From Linnemannia schmuckeri (Eukaryota > Mortierellomycota > Mortierellomycetes > Mortierellales > Mortierellaceae): a stretch of DNA of 64,000 nucleotides. How positions within the stretch are numbered: position 1 is the stretch's first letter; the number at the start of each line of letters is the position of its first letter. Made by a program: the position numbers and the translations under genes. The stretch covers positions 930,001-994,000 of the forward strand of contig JANATG010000003.1 in assembly GCA_029449235.1 (NCBI GenBank), given 5' to 3'. The notes beneath the pieces were generated by a model. That model saw nothing but the letters and a program-made list of their open reading frames with translations, ran no database searches and had not been told where the DNA came from. Positions 25,417-36,561 of this stretch are shown here, piece after piece.

Positions 25417-25870
25417 CCCCTGCGTGCGTGTTATTTGTTTATCTTAATCCAATGGGGATGGTTACATTACGGAATGCTGTCTTCCCAATACTGCGGAAGT
25501 TTTTCTTGTCCTTCCCTCCCTTTGTGCCCTTTTTGTATTATGCAAGTTGAAACGAACTATGAGAACAGTATGAGGAGGACGTGCTAAGCAAAAAGACGAC
25601 GACGCGACGGACTCTGATAGGACGAACGCGAGAACCGGACGGGGATCTATCTGAGACTCAAATGGAGCAAACCAAGTGAGACACGGTTCCCAACCGATCC
25701 CTTTTGTTTCTTCTTGTAGTACTCATAGTGGACGGGAGCTCAAAAATTCTTTTTTTTTCTTTGTCCTTTGTCTCGATCATCGTTTCTTCTTCACACACTT
25801 TCACACCTTCATTTTATTCCCCCCTGTCATCCATACTACTCTCCCACATCTATCTTATAATACCACACAT

Positions 25871-27720
25871 ATGTCCTCCTTTGGCAAACGCGCTGGGAAG
25901 TTCTTTGGCAATGTTGTTCGAGGTAATCATCAACAACCACAACGATAAATACAATTGATTAAAGGCAATCGTTCTTACGTGAAGTTTGCCACCAAATCGA
26001 AACAAGCTCTTTTTTGAACCAAACTGTCGACACTCACCTGCTCCTACGATCCACACTGGATGCTTAGAGCTTGCTGACAAGGCGGTGCCCCAACAGCATC
26101 ATGAACAGCACCAAGAGCAGCCCCATCACCCACAGAACCCTCAGCCTCAAAGAAACCACAGAGCGTCTTTCCAGCAGTAAGTCAGACAATCTGCTCTTTC
26201 AATCCTTTCTATTATTCCCGTCAACCCAGAGGGAGTAATCATACTGTTATTGTGTCCGACATAGACCATTCGTGGCCCTGCCATTAGACGACCACTTTGT
26301 TGAAGTTCAGCCGCCTCAACAGCCAACAAATACATTCGCAGCTGATGGCACATTGGAAGCGTTGAAGCTCCCAGACGAACATCGCAACACCATTCCTGAC
26401 TTTTCACGAGTAGGGTATCGAGAGGGCCATGTCCGGATCCCTATTGTTCCCGTCAGTGTTATTGTTGAGCCCTCCAGTAATGATACGGTGGATGACACCG
26501 CCCGGATTCAATCCGCAATCGATCAAGTCTCCACTCAACCGTTGAAGCCCATTGGAGAGGACGGGGCCGCTGTGAGGGGAGCCGTGCTCTTGAAGGCGGG
26601 AGTCTACCGAGTAGCAGGCGCACTGGTCATTCATGCCTCGGGCGTGGTCCTTCGCGGTGAGGGCCAAGTCGAGGCAGGAACGGTTGTTGTTGCCACTGGT
26701 GCCATACAAAGAGACTTTATCCTGGTCAACGGCATGCTGAACTCTGACATGGGCACAGTGGAGAAGCAGCAGGCGCTTGCGAAAACAAAGGAGATGATGC
26801 CTACCAACGGATACAAGAGTTCCAAGAAGCCAACAACTACAACTATGGCTGGTATCTATGTCCCAGTGGGCGAAACGCATATCCCTGTAGAGAGTATCGA
26901 AGGATTTAGCGTTGGCGAGCGCATTGTGGTATATTTTAATCTCTCAGATCCATTCAAGTTGGATACAGTATCTTTAATCTAGAAGCTAACAACTTTCTTG
27001 GCTTGACATAAACTAGATCGAGCGCCCCGGATCGGACAAATGGATCAATGACATTGGCATGGACAGCCTTCCGCCGAGACCTGACAGTGGAGCCTCTGTT
27101 CAGTGGAAGAAAGAGACATTCACATTCAAGTTTGAACGCACCATTCTTGGGATTGACAATGTGACAAGCTCGCTCATCATTGATATTCCGATGGTGATGA
27201 GTCTGGACCCCAAGTACCCTCCCGCTAAGGTGTACGAGTTGATCTACAGGAGCCCCATGATTTCCGACGTTGGCGTTGAGAACATGCGCCTCGTAAGCGA
27301 ATACGATCCAGTTGATGGTGAAGACGAGTCTCATGGGTGGTATGCGGTGGTGATGGACAACACACTTCATGGTTGGGTCACAGATGTGACGACGATGCAC
27401 TTTGTCAGCGGGATCTTTGCCTCGACCTGGTCGCGGTATGTCACCATCCAGGACTGTTCTGTGCTTTACCCAGTCTCCAAGCCCACCGCGGGTGGCCGGC
27501 GCTACCAGTTGTGTCTGAATGGACAGATGGGCCTTGTCAAGAGATGTTTTACCAATAATGCCCGCCACGATTTCATTACCCTTGCGCGTTGTTGCGGTAG
27601 GAATTTGTGTTTACTCAGTTTTATCTCAGCATGTCCATCTATCTTTTTTTTTCTTTGTCGTTTGCTATTATTTATTTGTCCCTCAAAATCAATTGCTCAC
27701 CATTTCGGTTAACTACTTGC

Positions 27721-27751
<31 letters not shown>

Positions 27752-28325
27752 ACTGATGGATTTATAGGACCCAACGTGTTTGTGGATTCGACAGGGATGG
27801 ACGCCAATAACGACACTGGTCCACACGAGAGATGGGCTATGGGCACTCTGTACGACAACATCACCTGTAACACGATCAATGTTCGCCAGCGTCTCTGGAA
27901 AGGGACTGGTCAGGGATGGTCTGGTAAGTTTTCGTGCATCTCGCGTTGGTATGCATATCAGCATATTGGCCCGGACCCTTAGATCTGTGTCATACTCATG
28001 CTTCGTTTTTTTTGTGTGTAATCGTACACATCGATCTCGTTGTTATATAGGAGCATATCAAGTGGTGTACAATTGCACAGCCAACAGCCGCAACAGTTGT
28101 TTCCAGGACGCCCCAGGCTCGACTAATTGGGTCATTGGCTTCAAGGGAGGGCAGACGGAGCGGCCTGAGTTTGAGGCCCAGTCGACACAAGTCAGAGCAG
28201 CAAATGTTGCGGTAGAGCCGCGCAGTCTCTACTGGGCGCAGCTGGTAGCTCGAGTGGGCGATGCCCAATTGGTCGAGAACAGAGTCGGTGAGGCGGGTAG
28301 GATGTCCTACCCTCCGCCTGAATAG
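25871..28325 (+). CDS. Pectate-lyase-like right-handed beta-helix protein
   Basis: Six exons, 25871-25922, 26068-26176, 26265-26928, 27017-27596, 27768-27923 and 28051-28325, give 611 residues with consistent phases. After a basic start (MSSFGKRAGKFFGNVVR) and a Gln/His linker, the core begins with VSVIVEPSSNDTVDDTARIQ and FKAGVYR-like VLLKAGVYRVAG, typical of the pectate lyase superfamily (Pfam PF12708-like) fold. Later blocks are ERPGSDKWINDIGMD, VENMRLVSEYD, GGRRYQL, ARHDFIT and VEPRSLYWAQL. The order of these blocks matches large secreted or cytoplasmic beta-helix proteins I know from bacteria. There is no clear signal peptide, so substrate and location are uncertain. Intron 4 (27597-27767) contains a 27-base T tract before its acceptor. 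It lies 119 bases upstream of PRP6. The fold call is firm; enzyme activity is inferred only. Confidence 0.8.
27725..27751. repeat. Poly(T) tract, 27 bases, in an intron
   Basis: Sits 16 bases before the acceptor of the beta-helix gene's fourth intron, where it could serve as an extreme polypyrimidine tract. Confidence 0.9.
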
Positions 28326-28334
28326 CTTCTACGA

Positions 28335-28342
28335 TGACGTCA
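28335..28342. promoter_or_regulatory. CRE/ATF-type palindrome TGACGTCA
   Basis: Perfect palindrome in the context ATGACGTCATCAAG, about 100 bases upstream of the PRP6 start and just after the beta-helix stop. The short spacer leaves it as the main recognisable motif in this promoter. Binding by a bZIP factor is inferred. Confidence 0.4.
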
Positions 28343-28444
28343 TCAAGAAAAATCAAATATAACGCCCCCAATTTTTGAATAAAAGTGCTGCTCCTCTGGG
28401 AGACGATCGTTTTCTTCTTCAACTCCATCCTCGACAACGAAACC

Positions 28445-31400
28445 ATGTTTGGCGCAACCAAGGACTTTTTGGGAAAACCAGCTCCACCAGGATACATTGC
28501 CGGTCTCGGCAGAGGGTATACATACTCAGGACCCAGTCTTTGCTTAATGCATGATGACAACTTTTGATTGCAGCAAATGTCCGCACTGAACTAATCGATC
28601 CTCTCTCTTTTTTGTTACCTTTTTGTTCGCGTTTAAACTTGATAGAGCTACTGGATTCACCACTCGGTCTGATATCGGACCTGCTCGCGAGGGACCCACT
28701 GAAGCGTAAGTATACATTCTTATTCACTATGTCATTGCTATCAGGGGACTAGGCCAGCATTCACTATATAGTACACTTACATATTTTGTCACATCTTTTC
28801 TGTTTCATAGTGATATCGCTAAACTTCAGGAGCAGGCAAGGAGGAAGGCTGCGGAGGATGGAGACGATGACGAACGCTTTCAGGATCCCGACAACGAGAC
28901 GGGATTGTTCAACACTGCTCCTTATGAGGCTGATGATGAGGAGGCTGATCAGATTTACGACGCCATCGATGCCAAACTGGATGAGCGGCGAAAAGCCAGA
29001 AGGTAAGCAGAAAACTATTCAAGCGGACTACTTTGATATATATTCTGTCAGTGCCATGGATTCTTTGGAAATATGACCGTTTACTAACCATCACTTTTGT
29101 ACGACTATTCAATAATGCAATAGGGAGGCGCGCGAAAAGGAGGAAGAAGAAAGGATTAACAAAGAGCGTCCCAGGATTCAGGATCAGTTTGCAGACTTGA
29201 AGCGTGGACTGAACACCGTCTCGATGGAAGAGTGGGAGAACCTACCCGATGTTGGAAACATTGCAGGAAAGAACCGCAAGAAAGCCAATTTGAGAGACAA
29301 GTTTGCACCTGTCCCTGATTCGTTGCTTCCCAGAGCTCAGGAGGAAATGGCTACTAGCCTGGATGCACAGGTAAAGTCATCAACAGGATACCGCTGTTTG
29401 TCGTTATATGGATGATCTTCCATTTTCGTGCGGTGCTTTCTAATATTGACCTTGTAATGCTTCTCACAACGTAATAGCCCAATGGACTTGCAACACCCGC
29501 ACCATCGATGACGAATTTTAGAGAGATCGGAGAGGCAAACAAGTCGGTTCTCGGACTGCGACTGGATCGAATGGCCGACTCTGCTTCGGGACAGACAACT
29601 ATCGACCCCAAGGGATATTTGACAGGTCTTAACAGCGTTGTGGTGAAGAGTGAGGCTGAGATTGGAGATTTGAAGCGTGCTCGTTTGTTGCTGAAGTCCG
29701 TCATTACAACCAACCCTAAACACGCACCTGGATGGATCGCCGCAGCACGTCTGGAGGAGCATGCTGGAAAACTCACGGATGCACGCCAGATTATCGACAA
29801 GGGTTGTCAGGAATGTCCCAAGGCCGAGGATATCTGGCTCGAGGCCGCACGACTGAATAACACCGACAACGCCAAAAAAATTCTTGCCAACGCCGTTAAA
29901 CAGGTCCCTCAGTCAGTCAAGATTTGGGTTCAAGCAGCACAACTCGAGACTGTCCCCAAAGCCAAAAAGACTGTCATCCGACGCGCTCTGGACTATGTTC
30001 CCAACTCGATCAAGCTCTGGAAGACTGCCATCGAGTTGGAAGACGATCCCAACAACGCCCGTATCCTGCTTGCACGTGCTGTTGAGCTGGTGCCGCTTTC
30101 GGTGGAACTCTGGATCGCCCTCGCCAAACTGGAGACCTATCAAAATGCACAAAAGGTGTTGAACAAGGCTCGTGAGAACATCCCAACGTCACACGAAATC
30201 TGGATTGCTGCGTTCTGTCTGCAGGAAGCCAACGGGAAGCCTGTGGAGCGACTTGTGGCAGGAGCGGTCAAAACTTTGTCTATGAAGGAATCGGCACTGA
30301 GCCGCGACCAGTGGTTGGAGGAGGCAGAGAAATGCGAAAAGAACGGATTCATCAACACCTGTCAGGCGATTGTTGGAGCTACGATTGCTATGGGTATTGA
30401 GGAAGCTGATTTGAAGTCAACATGGATGGATGATGCTGATGGTGCTATTGGTCGCCAGTCGTTTGGAACCGCCCGCGCTATTTACGCGCATGCGCTCAAG
30501 ACCTTCCCCGCCAAAAAATCGATCTGGAGACGAGCAGCTCTTTTGGAAAAGGCGCATGGTACTCGGGAGTCCTTAGAGGAGCTCCTTGTCCGCGCCGTCA
30601 AATTCTGCCCTCATGCAGAATTTTTGTGGCTTATGGGTGCCAAGGAGAAGTGGATTGGAGTAAGTTTACAATTGCGTCTGCATTGCATCGCCAAGGATTC
30701 AATACCATTGAATTCGTATGAAGGCTGTATACAAGGTCGCCTAACCAAAATCGTATTTATTATATTCCAATATTTAAATAGGGGGACGTCCCTGGAGCTC
30801 GTGTGGTGTTGGGTGCGGCCTTTGAGGCAAACCCGAACAGCGAGGTGATTTGGCTGGCTGCTGTCAAGCTGGAGGCTGAGAATGGCGAGCATGGACGTGC
30901 AGAGAAGCTGTTGTCCCAGGCCCGAGAGAAGGCGGATACCATGAAGGTGTGGATGAAGTCGGCGGTGTTGGAGCGTCAGTTGGGCAAACTTTCGGAAGCA
31001 TTGGAGTTGCTGGACCAAGGTTTGGCCAAATATTCTACTGCTGATAAACTGTGGATGATCCGTGGTCAGATTTTAACAGAGCGAGGCGACAATCAGAAGG
31101 CGAGAGAGAACTATATCAAGGCAGTCAAGTTTTGTCCAAAGTCGGTGCCGCTGTGGATTTTGTATTCAAGACTGGAGGAGAGGGCTGGACTGCAGACGAA
31201 AGCTAGAGCGTTGCTTGACAGGGCGCGTCTGCTCAACCCTAAGACGCCCGAGTTATGGTAAGACCCTTTTTCTATCAAATGCGCCACCGTTGTCTTTCTT
31301 TGCCAGACATAGCGTGGGATTGAACAGATGGTTTTTGTGAAAAATTATTGCTGACATTTTTTCTTACTAATGTCCACTACTGAAATTTTTGTGTGACATC

Positions 31401-31904
31401 TAAATGAATAGGCTAGAGTCTGTCAGGATCGAGTTGCGAGGAAACAATGCCAACTTTGCTAAAACACAAATGGCCAAGGCACTGCAGGAGTGTCCTTCGT
31501 CAGGTCTCCTTTGGTCCGAGTCGGTCTGGTTGGAGACGAGGGCACAGCGCAAAGGCAAGATTGTCGATGCCCTGAAAAAGTCAGAAAACTCGGTACATGT
31601 CATCGTCACGGCAGCACGTCTATTTTGGTCCGACCGTCAGGTGGAGAAGGCACGGTCATGGTTCCTGAAGGCAGAAAAGTCAGATTCGGATCTAGGTGAT
31701 GCGTGGGCATGGCACTACAAGTTTGAGGTCGAGCACGGAGACGAGGCAAGGAAGAGAGAGTTGGCGATGAGGTGCAAGGCGGCCGAGCCACGGCACGGCG
31801 AGTACTGGCAGCCGGTGGCTAAGGACCTGAAGAACGCCGGAAAGCCATTAGATGAGATTCTCATTCTAGTTGCAGCGTCTCTACCATCGAATGTCGTCGC
31901 ATAG
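28445..31904 (+). CDS. PRP6: Pre-mRNA splicing factor PRP6 (U4/U6.U5 tri-snRNP)
   Basis: Seven exons, 28445-28515, 28646-28705, 28811-29002, 29124-29370, 29478-30659, 30782-31257 and 31412-31904, give 906 residues, close to the size of yeast and human Prp6. The N-terminus carries the PRP1 domain: KDFLGKPAPPGYIAGLGRG, ATGFTTRSDIGPAREGP, and later SMEEWENLPDVGNIAGKNR. From about residue 250 to the end are HAT/TPR-type helical repeats with recurring W-x2-AA and P-x-LW patterns (WIAAARLEEHAGK, IWLEAARLN, VPLWILYSRLEERAG). Prp6 bridges U5 and U4/U6 snRNPs in the nucleus and is essential for tri-snRNP assembly. All introns are short (96-154 bases) GT-AG types. A poly(A) signal AATAAA follows at 31,933. 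Confidence 0.97.
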
Positions 31905-31932
31905 ACAAATTGTACTCTATTGACGTGCATTT

Positions 31933-31938
31933 AATAAA
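31933..31938 (+). terminator. Poly(A) signal AATAAA after PRP6
   Basis: Canonical hexamer 29 bases past the PRP6 stop, in the 187-base gap before the G6PDH gene. Confidence 0.5.
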
Positions 31939-32091
31939 CATCATCAAGAACAGCAATCATCATGCATCAGTAAACATATAAATAGTCTGTTTGTCCACTT
32001 CCTCCTTTTTTGCATTCCTCAAGTTTCTCTTCTCTTCATTCCTCATTTCAAACTCGCACTCTCCAGCAGCTCACAACTCATTCCAACCCTC

Positions 32092-33377
32092 ATGTCCACC
32101 ACCACCACTCCCAAAGCCAACCAAGGTGACTCTAAGCACCTTTACACCGTCATCGGTCAGTACTCTATATATCCCTTGCATATCACTCTCCTCATTTGTC
32201 ATTCTTGTCCTACTGCGAGTCCGAGCATGATGCCCTGACGCGTCCACTGGCTAAAAAAAAACGTCGAATATCATTCCACTTTGCTAATCTTAGTCCTCGG
32301 TGCATCGGGTGACCTTGCAAAGAAGAAGACCTTCCCTGCGCTTTTTGGCCTCTATAAGAACAAGTACCTCGACCAGAACACCCACATCATCGGATATGCG
32401 CGCACCAAGATGGATCAGGCCACGTTTGAGGGCCACGTCTCCAAGTATATCAAGCTCAAGACTGAGGCCGACAAGACCGCGTTGCAGCAATTCCTCAAGC
32501 TGTGCTCGTACCAGGATGGTCAGTACGACCAGGACAAGGATTTCCAAAACCTTGAGAAGCATATTGTCGAGGTCGAAAAGTCTTCTGGATCGACTGCACG
32601 TCTGTTTTACATGGCTTTGCCACCTTCGGTGTTTATCCCAGTCGCAACCAGTCTGAAGAGGAACAACTACCATAGCGTCGAGAAGGATGGTATCTTGACC
32701 AGGTTGATTGTTGAGAAGCCCTTTGGTATGGACCTCGAGAGCTCGCGCACGTTGGGCCGAGAGTTGGGCGCGTTGTTCAACGAGGACGAGGCAAGTCATT
32801 CTTTTCCCCTTCTGCCTTGCAGCTGTGTGCCCTGACTTTTTTGTTCCCTTTTCCGTGGATATTTCATTCGGCTTCCCCGGTTTCTCACGCCAACGCCGTG
32901 ATTTCCCCTTTCCTCTTATCTTTTCTGTCCCGAAATTGCGCCCCACCTGTTTATCTTTTTTTTTTTCCGTTTCTTTTCTATGATTTTTTTTGTGTCCAAA
33001 CGGTACCATCAGAAATGAGAGAGAGGAAGGGGGCGAACAAAGTTACTAATCCGGTCTTGTCGTGCTTGTACATGACAACAAAAACCTCATCTATAGATTT
33101 ACCGCATCGATCACTATCTCGGCAAAGAGATGGTCAAAAACCTGATGATTCTGAGGTTTGCCAATGTCATCTTTGGCTCTGTCTGGAACCGTCAAAGCAT
33201 CGACAACGTCCAAATCACGTTTAAGGAAAAGATCGGCACCGAAGGTCGAGGCGGATACTTCGACGAGTTTGGCATCATTCGCGACGTGATGCAGAACCGT
33301 AAGTTTCTTTTTTGTTATTCACCCGTTTAGTCGTGTCTTGTCTTTCCGTTATCTCAACATCATCGACTGCTATCACG

Positions 33378-33414
<37 letters not shown>

Positions 33415-34454
33415 AAAAGGATTTGTTCTCACCCAGTGCATCAATGAATTTTATTTGACAATTAGACTTGCTGCAGATCTTGTCTTTGGTGGCGATGGAG
33501 CCCCCAGTGTCGTTGAGTGCCGAGGATGTCCGCGATGAAAAGGTAATGACACAATGCACTGGGACCAGCGAATAGAGTGGAGCATGGATAGGCCGGCAGT
33601 GATAACCGTGAACTTGGAATTCTATTCGAGTGACGGAGTTATTATGCGAACCTTCATTGCCTCCAAAATATTATCAGCCAGCGTCTCAGACTGTCTAACA
33701 CGTAGCTTTCTTCCGTTTCTTACTCGCATATCAGGTCAAGGTGCTTCGCTTTATTCCACCTATTGTCAAGGAGAATGTCTTGTTAGGGCAGTACGGCAAG
33801 TCCGAAGACGGCAAGGAGCCTGGATACCTCGACGACAAGACTGTCCCCCATGGAAGCAAGACCCCAACCTACGCAGCCGCGACATTGTTCATCCACAACG
33901 ACCGATGGTCCGGCGTGCCCTTTATGCTCAAGTGTGGCAAGGCTCTAGACCAGCAAAAGACCGAGATCCGTATCCAGTTCAAGGATGTCCCCGGCAACTT
34001 GTTCACGGGTCTGTCACGCAACGAGATCGTGATCCGTGTTCAGCCCAACGAGGCGGTGTATGTTAAGATGATGAACAAGGAACCTGGTCTGGGCATGAAG
34101 ACCATTATCTCAGATTTGGATCTGTCGTACTCGAGCCGGTTCAATAATTCTGTGATCCCCGAGGCGTACGAGTCATTGATTCTGGATGCCTTAAACGGAG
34201 ACCATTCCAACTTTGTGCGTGATGATGAGTTGGATGCGGCCTGGAAGATTTTTACCCCTATCTTGAAGACTATTGACCAGGGCGAGATTGATCCTATCCC
34301 GTATGCTTATGGCAGTCGAGGACCCAAGGGTGTGAGCGAGTTTATGGCCAAGCATGGATACACGCGTGGCGAGCAGGCGTATGTCTGGCCTCTGCACTCT
34401 GAGGCTGGCAAGGATGCGGCTGGGAAGGACCAGCGAGTCGAGAAGTCCAACTGA
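32092..34454 (+). CDS. ZWF1: Glucose-6-phosphate 1-dehydrogenase
   Basis: Five exons, 32092-32155, 32294-32790, 33097-33298, 33466-33542 and 33735-34454, give 519 residues. It catalyses glucose-6-phosphate + NADP+ to 6-phosphogluconolactone + NADPH, the entry step of the oxidative pentose phosphate pathway in the cytosol and a main NADPH source for lipid synthesis. The N-terminal Rossmann motif VLGASGDLAKKK lies near residue 22; the active-site block IYRIDHYLGKEMVKN lies near residue 188; later GRGGYFDEFGIIRDVMQN and FMLKCGKALDQQKTEIRI are family-specific. Intron 2 (32791-33096) opens with GCAAGT, a GC-AG intron; no GT donor preserves the frame. Intron 3 holds a 35-base T tract. AATAAA lies at 34,492, only about 100 bases before the next gene. 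Confidence 0.97.
33379..33413. repeat. Poly(T) tract, 35 bases, in G6PDH intron 3
   Basis: Uninterrupted T run in the middle of the intron between 33,298 and 33,466. Confidence 0.9.
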
Positions 34455-34491
34455 TGTGCTCTTTCGCTAGTGTAAATTTCGTCCGACTTGA

Positions 34492-34497
34492 AATAAA
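34492..34497 (+). terminator. Poly(A) signal AATAAA after the G6PDH gene
   Basis: Hexamer 37 bases past the stop, within the 141-base spacer to the next start codon. Confidence 0.5.
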
Positions 34498-34595
34498 AAA
34501 ATCGCAGTCACAGTCGCATCAAGCTTTGCTTGCTCCTTCCACCCTTTCAGTTGCTACTCATTCCTTTCTTCATTTTTCACACCTCTCTTTTAACC

Positions 34596-34794
34596 ATGGC
34601 CACCGTTCAACTTCTCGAAACCATCCTATATGACCCCAAAGGTACAATTAAAACGTAGCTTTCTCAGCTGTACTTTGACCTATGCGAGCACGTTGTTCGT
34701 CTCATTTCAAAACCATGCCATGTTGACGTGCTGCGAAGCATTTTCTCACGCATACTCACACATGTTTTTCTTTTTTGTTTCTACCAATTGGTCG

Positions 34795-34848
<54 letters not shown>

Positions 34849-36334
34849 AGAGGGAGTTTTCTTGTTGGACTACCACTGCGACCGGATGATAGCGTCTGCC
34901 AAGGAGCTGGCAGTGTTCTTTTCCAACAACCCAGAGGAGTTCCTGCGGGATCTGATCCCTACGCGTTCCGAGATCTCGAATAAGCTGGATGTTGCTATCA
35001 GGAACGCCGGCAAGGATACGCGGCAACGAGTAAGAATAAGTGCATGTGCCCGTCGTGAACAAGTGTTTTGAAGGAGCTTGAAGAATACCTGTCAGTGGGC
35101 GAGAGTAGCGGTAAAAGCTGTTCTATTAACAGTGATATCCTTTGATTTTACTGTTTTTCGTCTTGACTCAATTGGTTAGTTGAGAGTGCTGCTGGACTTT
35201 GATGGTGCTATTACAATACAGTCGAGCCATTTGCCTTCAGAGACCACGAGCTTTCAAGGTAATGAATGGGACCTGCTGTCAGAGGGAAGAGTCGCCCCAG
35301 TATTGTCATACTTGCCTGTTAACACCACGCACACTCGATAACAAAACGCTCACTAAACACTCACGCACATACCTCCTCGTTTTTACATTGTTGTGTTGTT
35401 GTGGACATTGAAGGTGAATGGAAGCAGAAAATGGAGTATCCGAGTTGATATCCTGTGACAGTATATTTGTGGGACATCCTTTTCATCCGTGTCTCAGCCA
35501 TATTAACGCCCCTCACCGCTCTGTTTACCATGGTATGACACTGCTGTTTGTTGTGGTTTATTTCTAGATTCTTCGATCCTGGTGGTCTTGGATAAGCAGG
35601 CGACACACAGTGACAACATGTTTTTGAAGCATAAAACCACAGAGCGGGAAGTCTACAATGAGGCCAGGACGCGACTCGGTAGGCATTCCTGGATGTTGTC
35701 TTTTTGGAAGGGAATTTTGAAGCGTAAAAAAAGGTCATTTCTAACAATATCCGTTTGATATAATCACAATTTAGGACTGGGACCTGTGGGAGCTCCAATG
35801 GGGGACAATGTGCCGTTTGATGTGATAATGTACAACGAGGAAGGCGAAGTCATGGAGGCGACTATCGCCAATGTGGCTATTGAGGTCGAGAACCCCGAGT
35901 CGGGAGCTTTGGAGTGGATCACCCCACCGTTGTCTTCAGGTAAATCAGCTTGCACTTTGATCTTTTTCTTCAACGATAATAGATCAGAGTGTTGGAGATG
36001 TGATGGTGCAACACTGCGATGTTAATCTCGCCCTATGTCTTCGCGTTTCGCCTCTAGGATTGCTGAACGGAACGATGCGCCGCAAATTGCTGGAGAGTGG
36101 AGAACTAAAAGAACGAGTGATTACTGTGCCGGAGCTCAAGAAAGCTGCATCGGTATGTCAAGAGTCTTTTCTGGGTCTTCCGCTTGTTTTCAATTGACGC
36201 GTTCATGTGCATGTTTATCCTGAGCTTATTAATTTCTAACGTTGGTTTACTGATCTGTGTCTTTGCAGGAGGGCCGGAGGATAAAGTGCTTTAATTCTGT
36301 GCGCAAGGAATATCCTGTCACTCTCAAGTGCTGA
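34596..36334 (+). CDS. Class IV PLP aminotransferase, aminodeoxychorismate lyase-like
   Basis: Seven exons, 34596-34641, 34851-35029, 35180-35258, 35568-35678, 35775-35939, 36058-36152 and 36269-36334, give 246 residues. Fold-type IV features are in order: LLETILYDPKEGVFLLDYH, DRMIASAKELAVFF, RVLLDFDG, FLKHKTTEREVYNEA with the likely PLP lysine at Lys124, YNEEGEVMEATIANVAIEV, TPPLSSGLLNGTMRRKLLESG and FNSVRKEY. The HKTT and TPPL..GLLNG.MR blocks are those of the PabC domain, which releases pyruvate from aminodeoxychorismate to give p-aminobenzoate for folate. Related fungal proteins may instead act on D-amino acids or branched-chain substrates, so the reaction is inferred. Intron 1 contains 53 consecutive A residues ending next to its CAG acceptor. 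The cytosolic location is assumed because no presequence is seen. Confidence 0.85.
34795..34847. repeat. Poly(A) tract, 53 bases, touching a splice acceptor
   Basis: The longest homopolymer in the window. It ends directly at the CAG that closes intron 1 of the class IV aminotransferase gene, so the usual polypyrimidine tract is replaced by A. Confidence 0.95.
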
Positions 36335-36561
36335 AAACAGGGGTGTTCAAAAACCTTTGTCAAAGTCAAGACATCCTGTCGCATTCAAATCCATTCAAGT
36401 CCAGTTGCGCTCAAACCAATCAATACAGTAATAATCAAGTGAATCGCCGTGTAGTTGAAAATAGATGTATATTTGCCTTGAGAAGACACCCTGTTAGAAG
36501 TGGAAGGATCCAGAATGTACGCTTCCACCTCTCTCTCTTCTACCTCCCATCGCTCTTCGTT

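Larger units (their letters stand above)
20770..25870. other. 5.1-kb intergenic spacer, no gene seen
   Basis: Lies between two divergent genes. It alternates between purine-rich (20.8-21.3, 22.4-23.0 kb) and pyrimidine-rich (21.4-22.0, 23.4-25.1 kb) blocks, with (GA)n and (CT)n repeats, ATTC repeats, a near-perfect palindrome and a 29-base T tract. ORFs here are composition shadows. Confidence 0.5.

Noticed and set aside
32290..33009. 239-residue minus-strand ORF
   Set aside because: Antisense shadow of G6PDH exon 2 and its intron.
35074..35109. Extra exon reading ELEEYLSVGESS in the aminotransferase gene
   Set aside because: Its donor would leave the next exon out of phase, while direct joining of 35,029 to 35,180 gives the family sequence RLRVLLDFDG.
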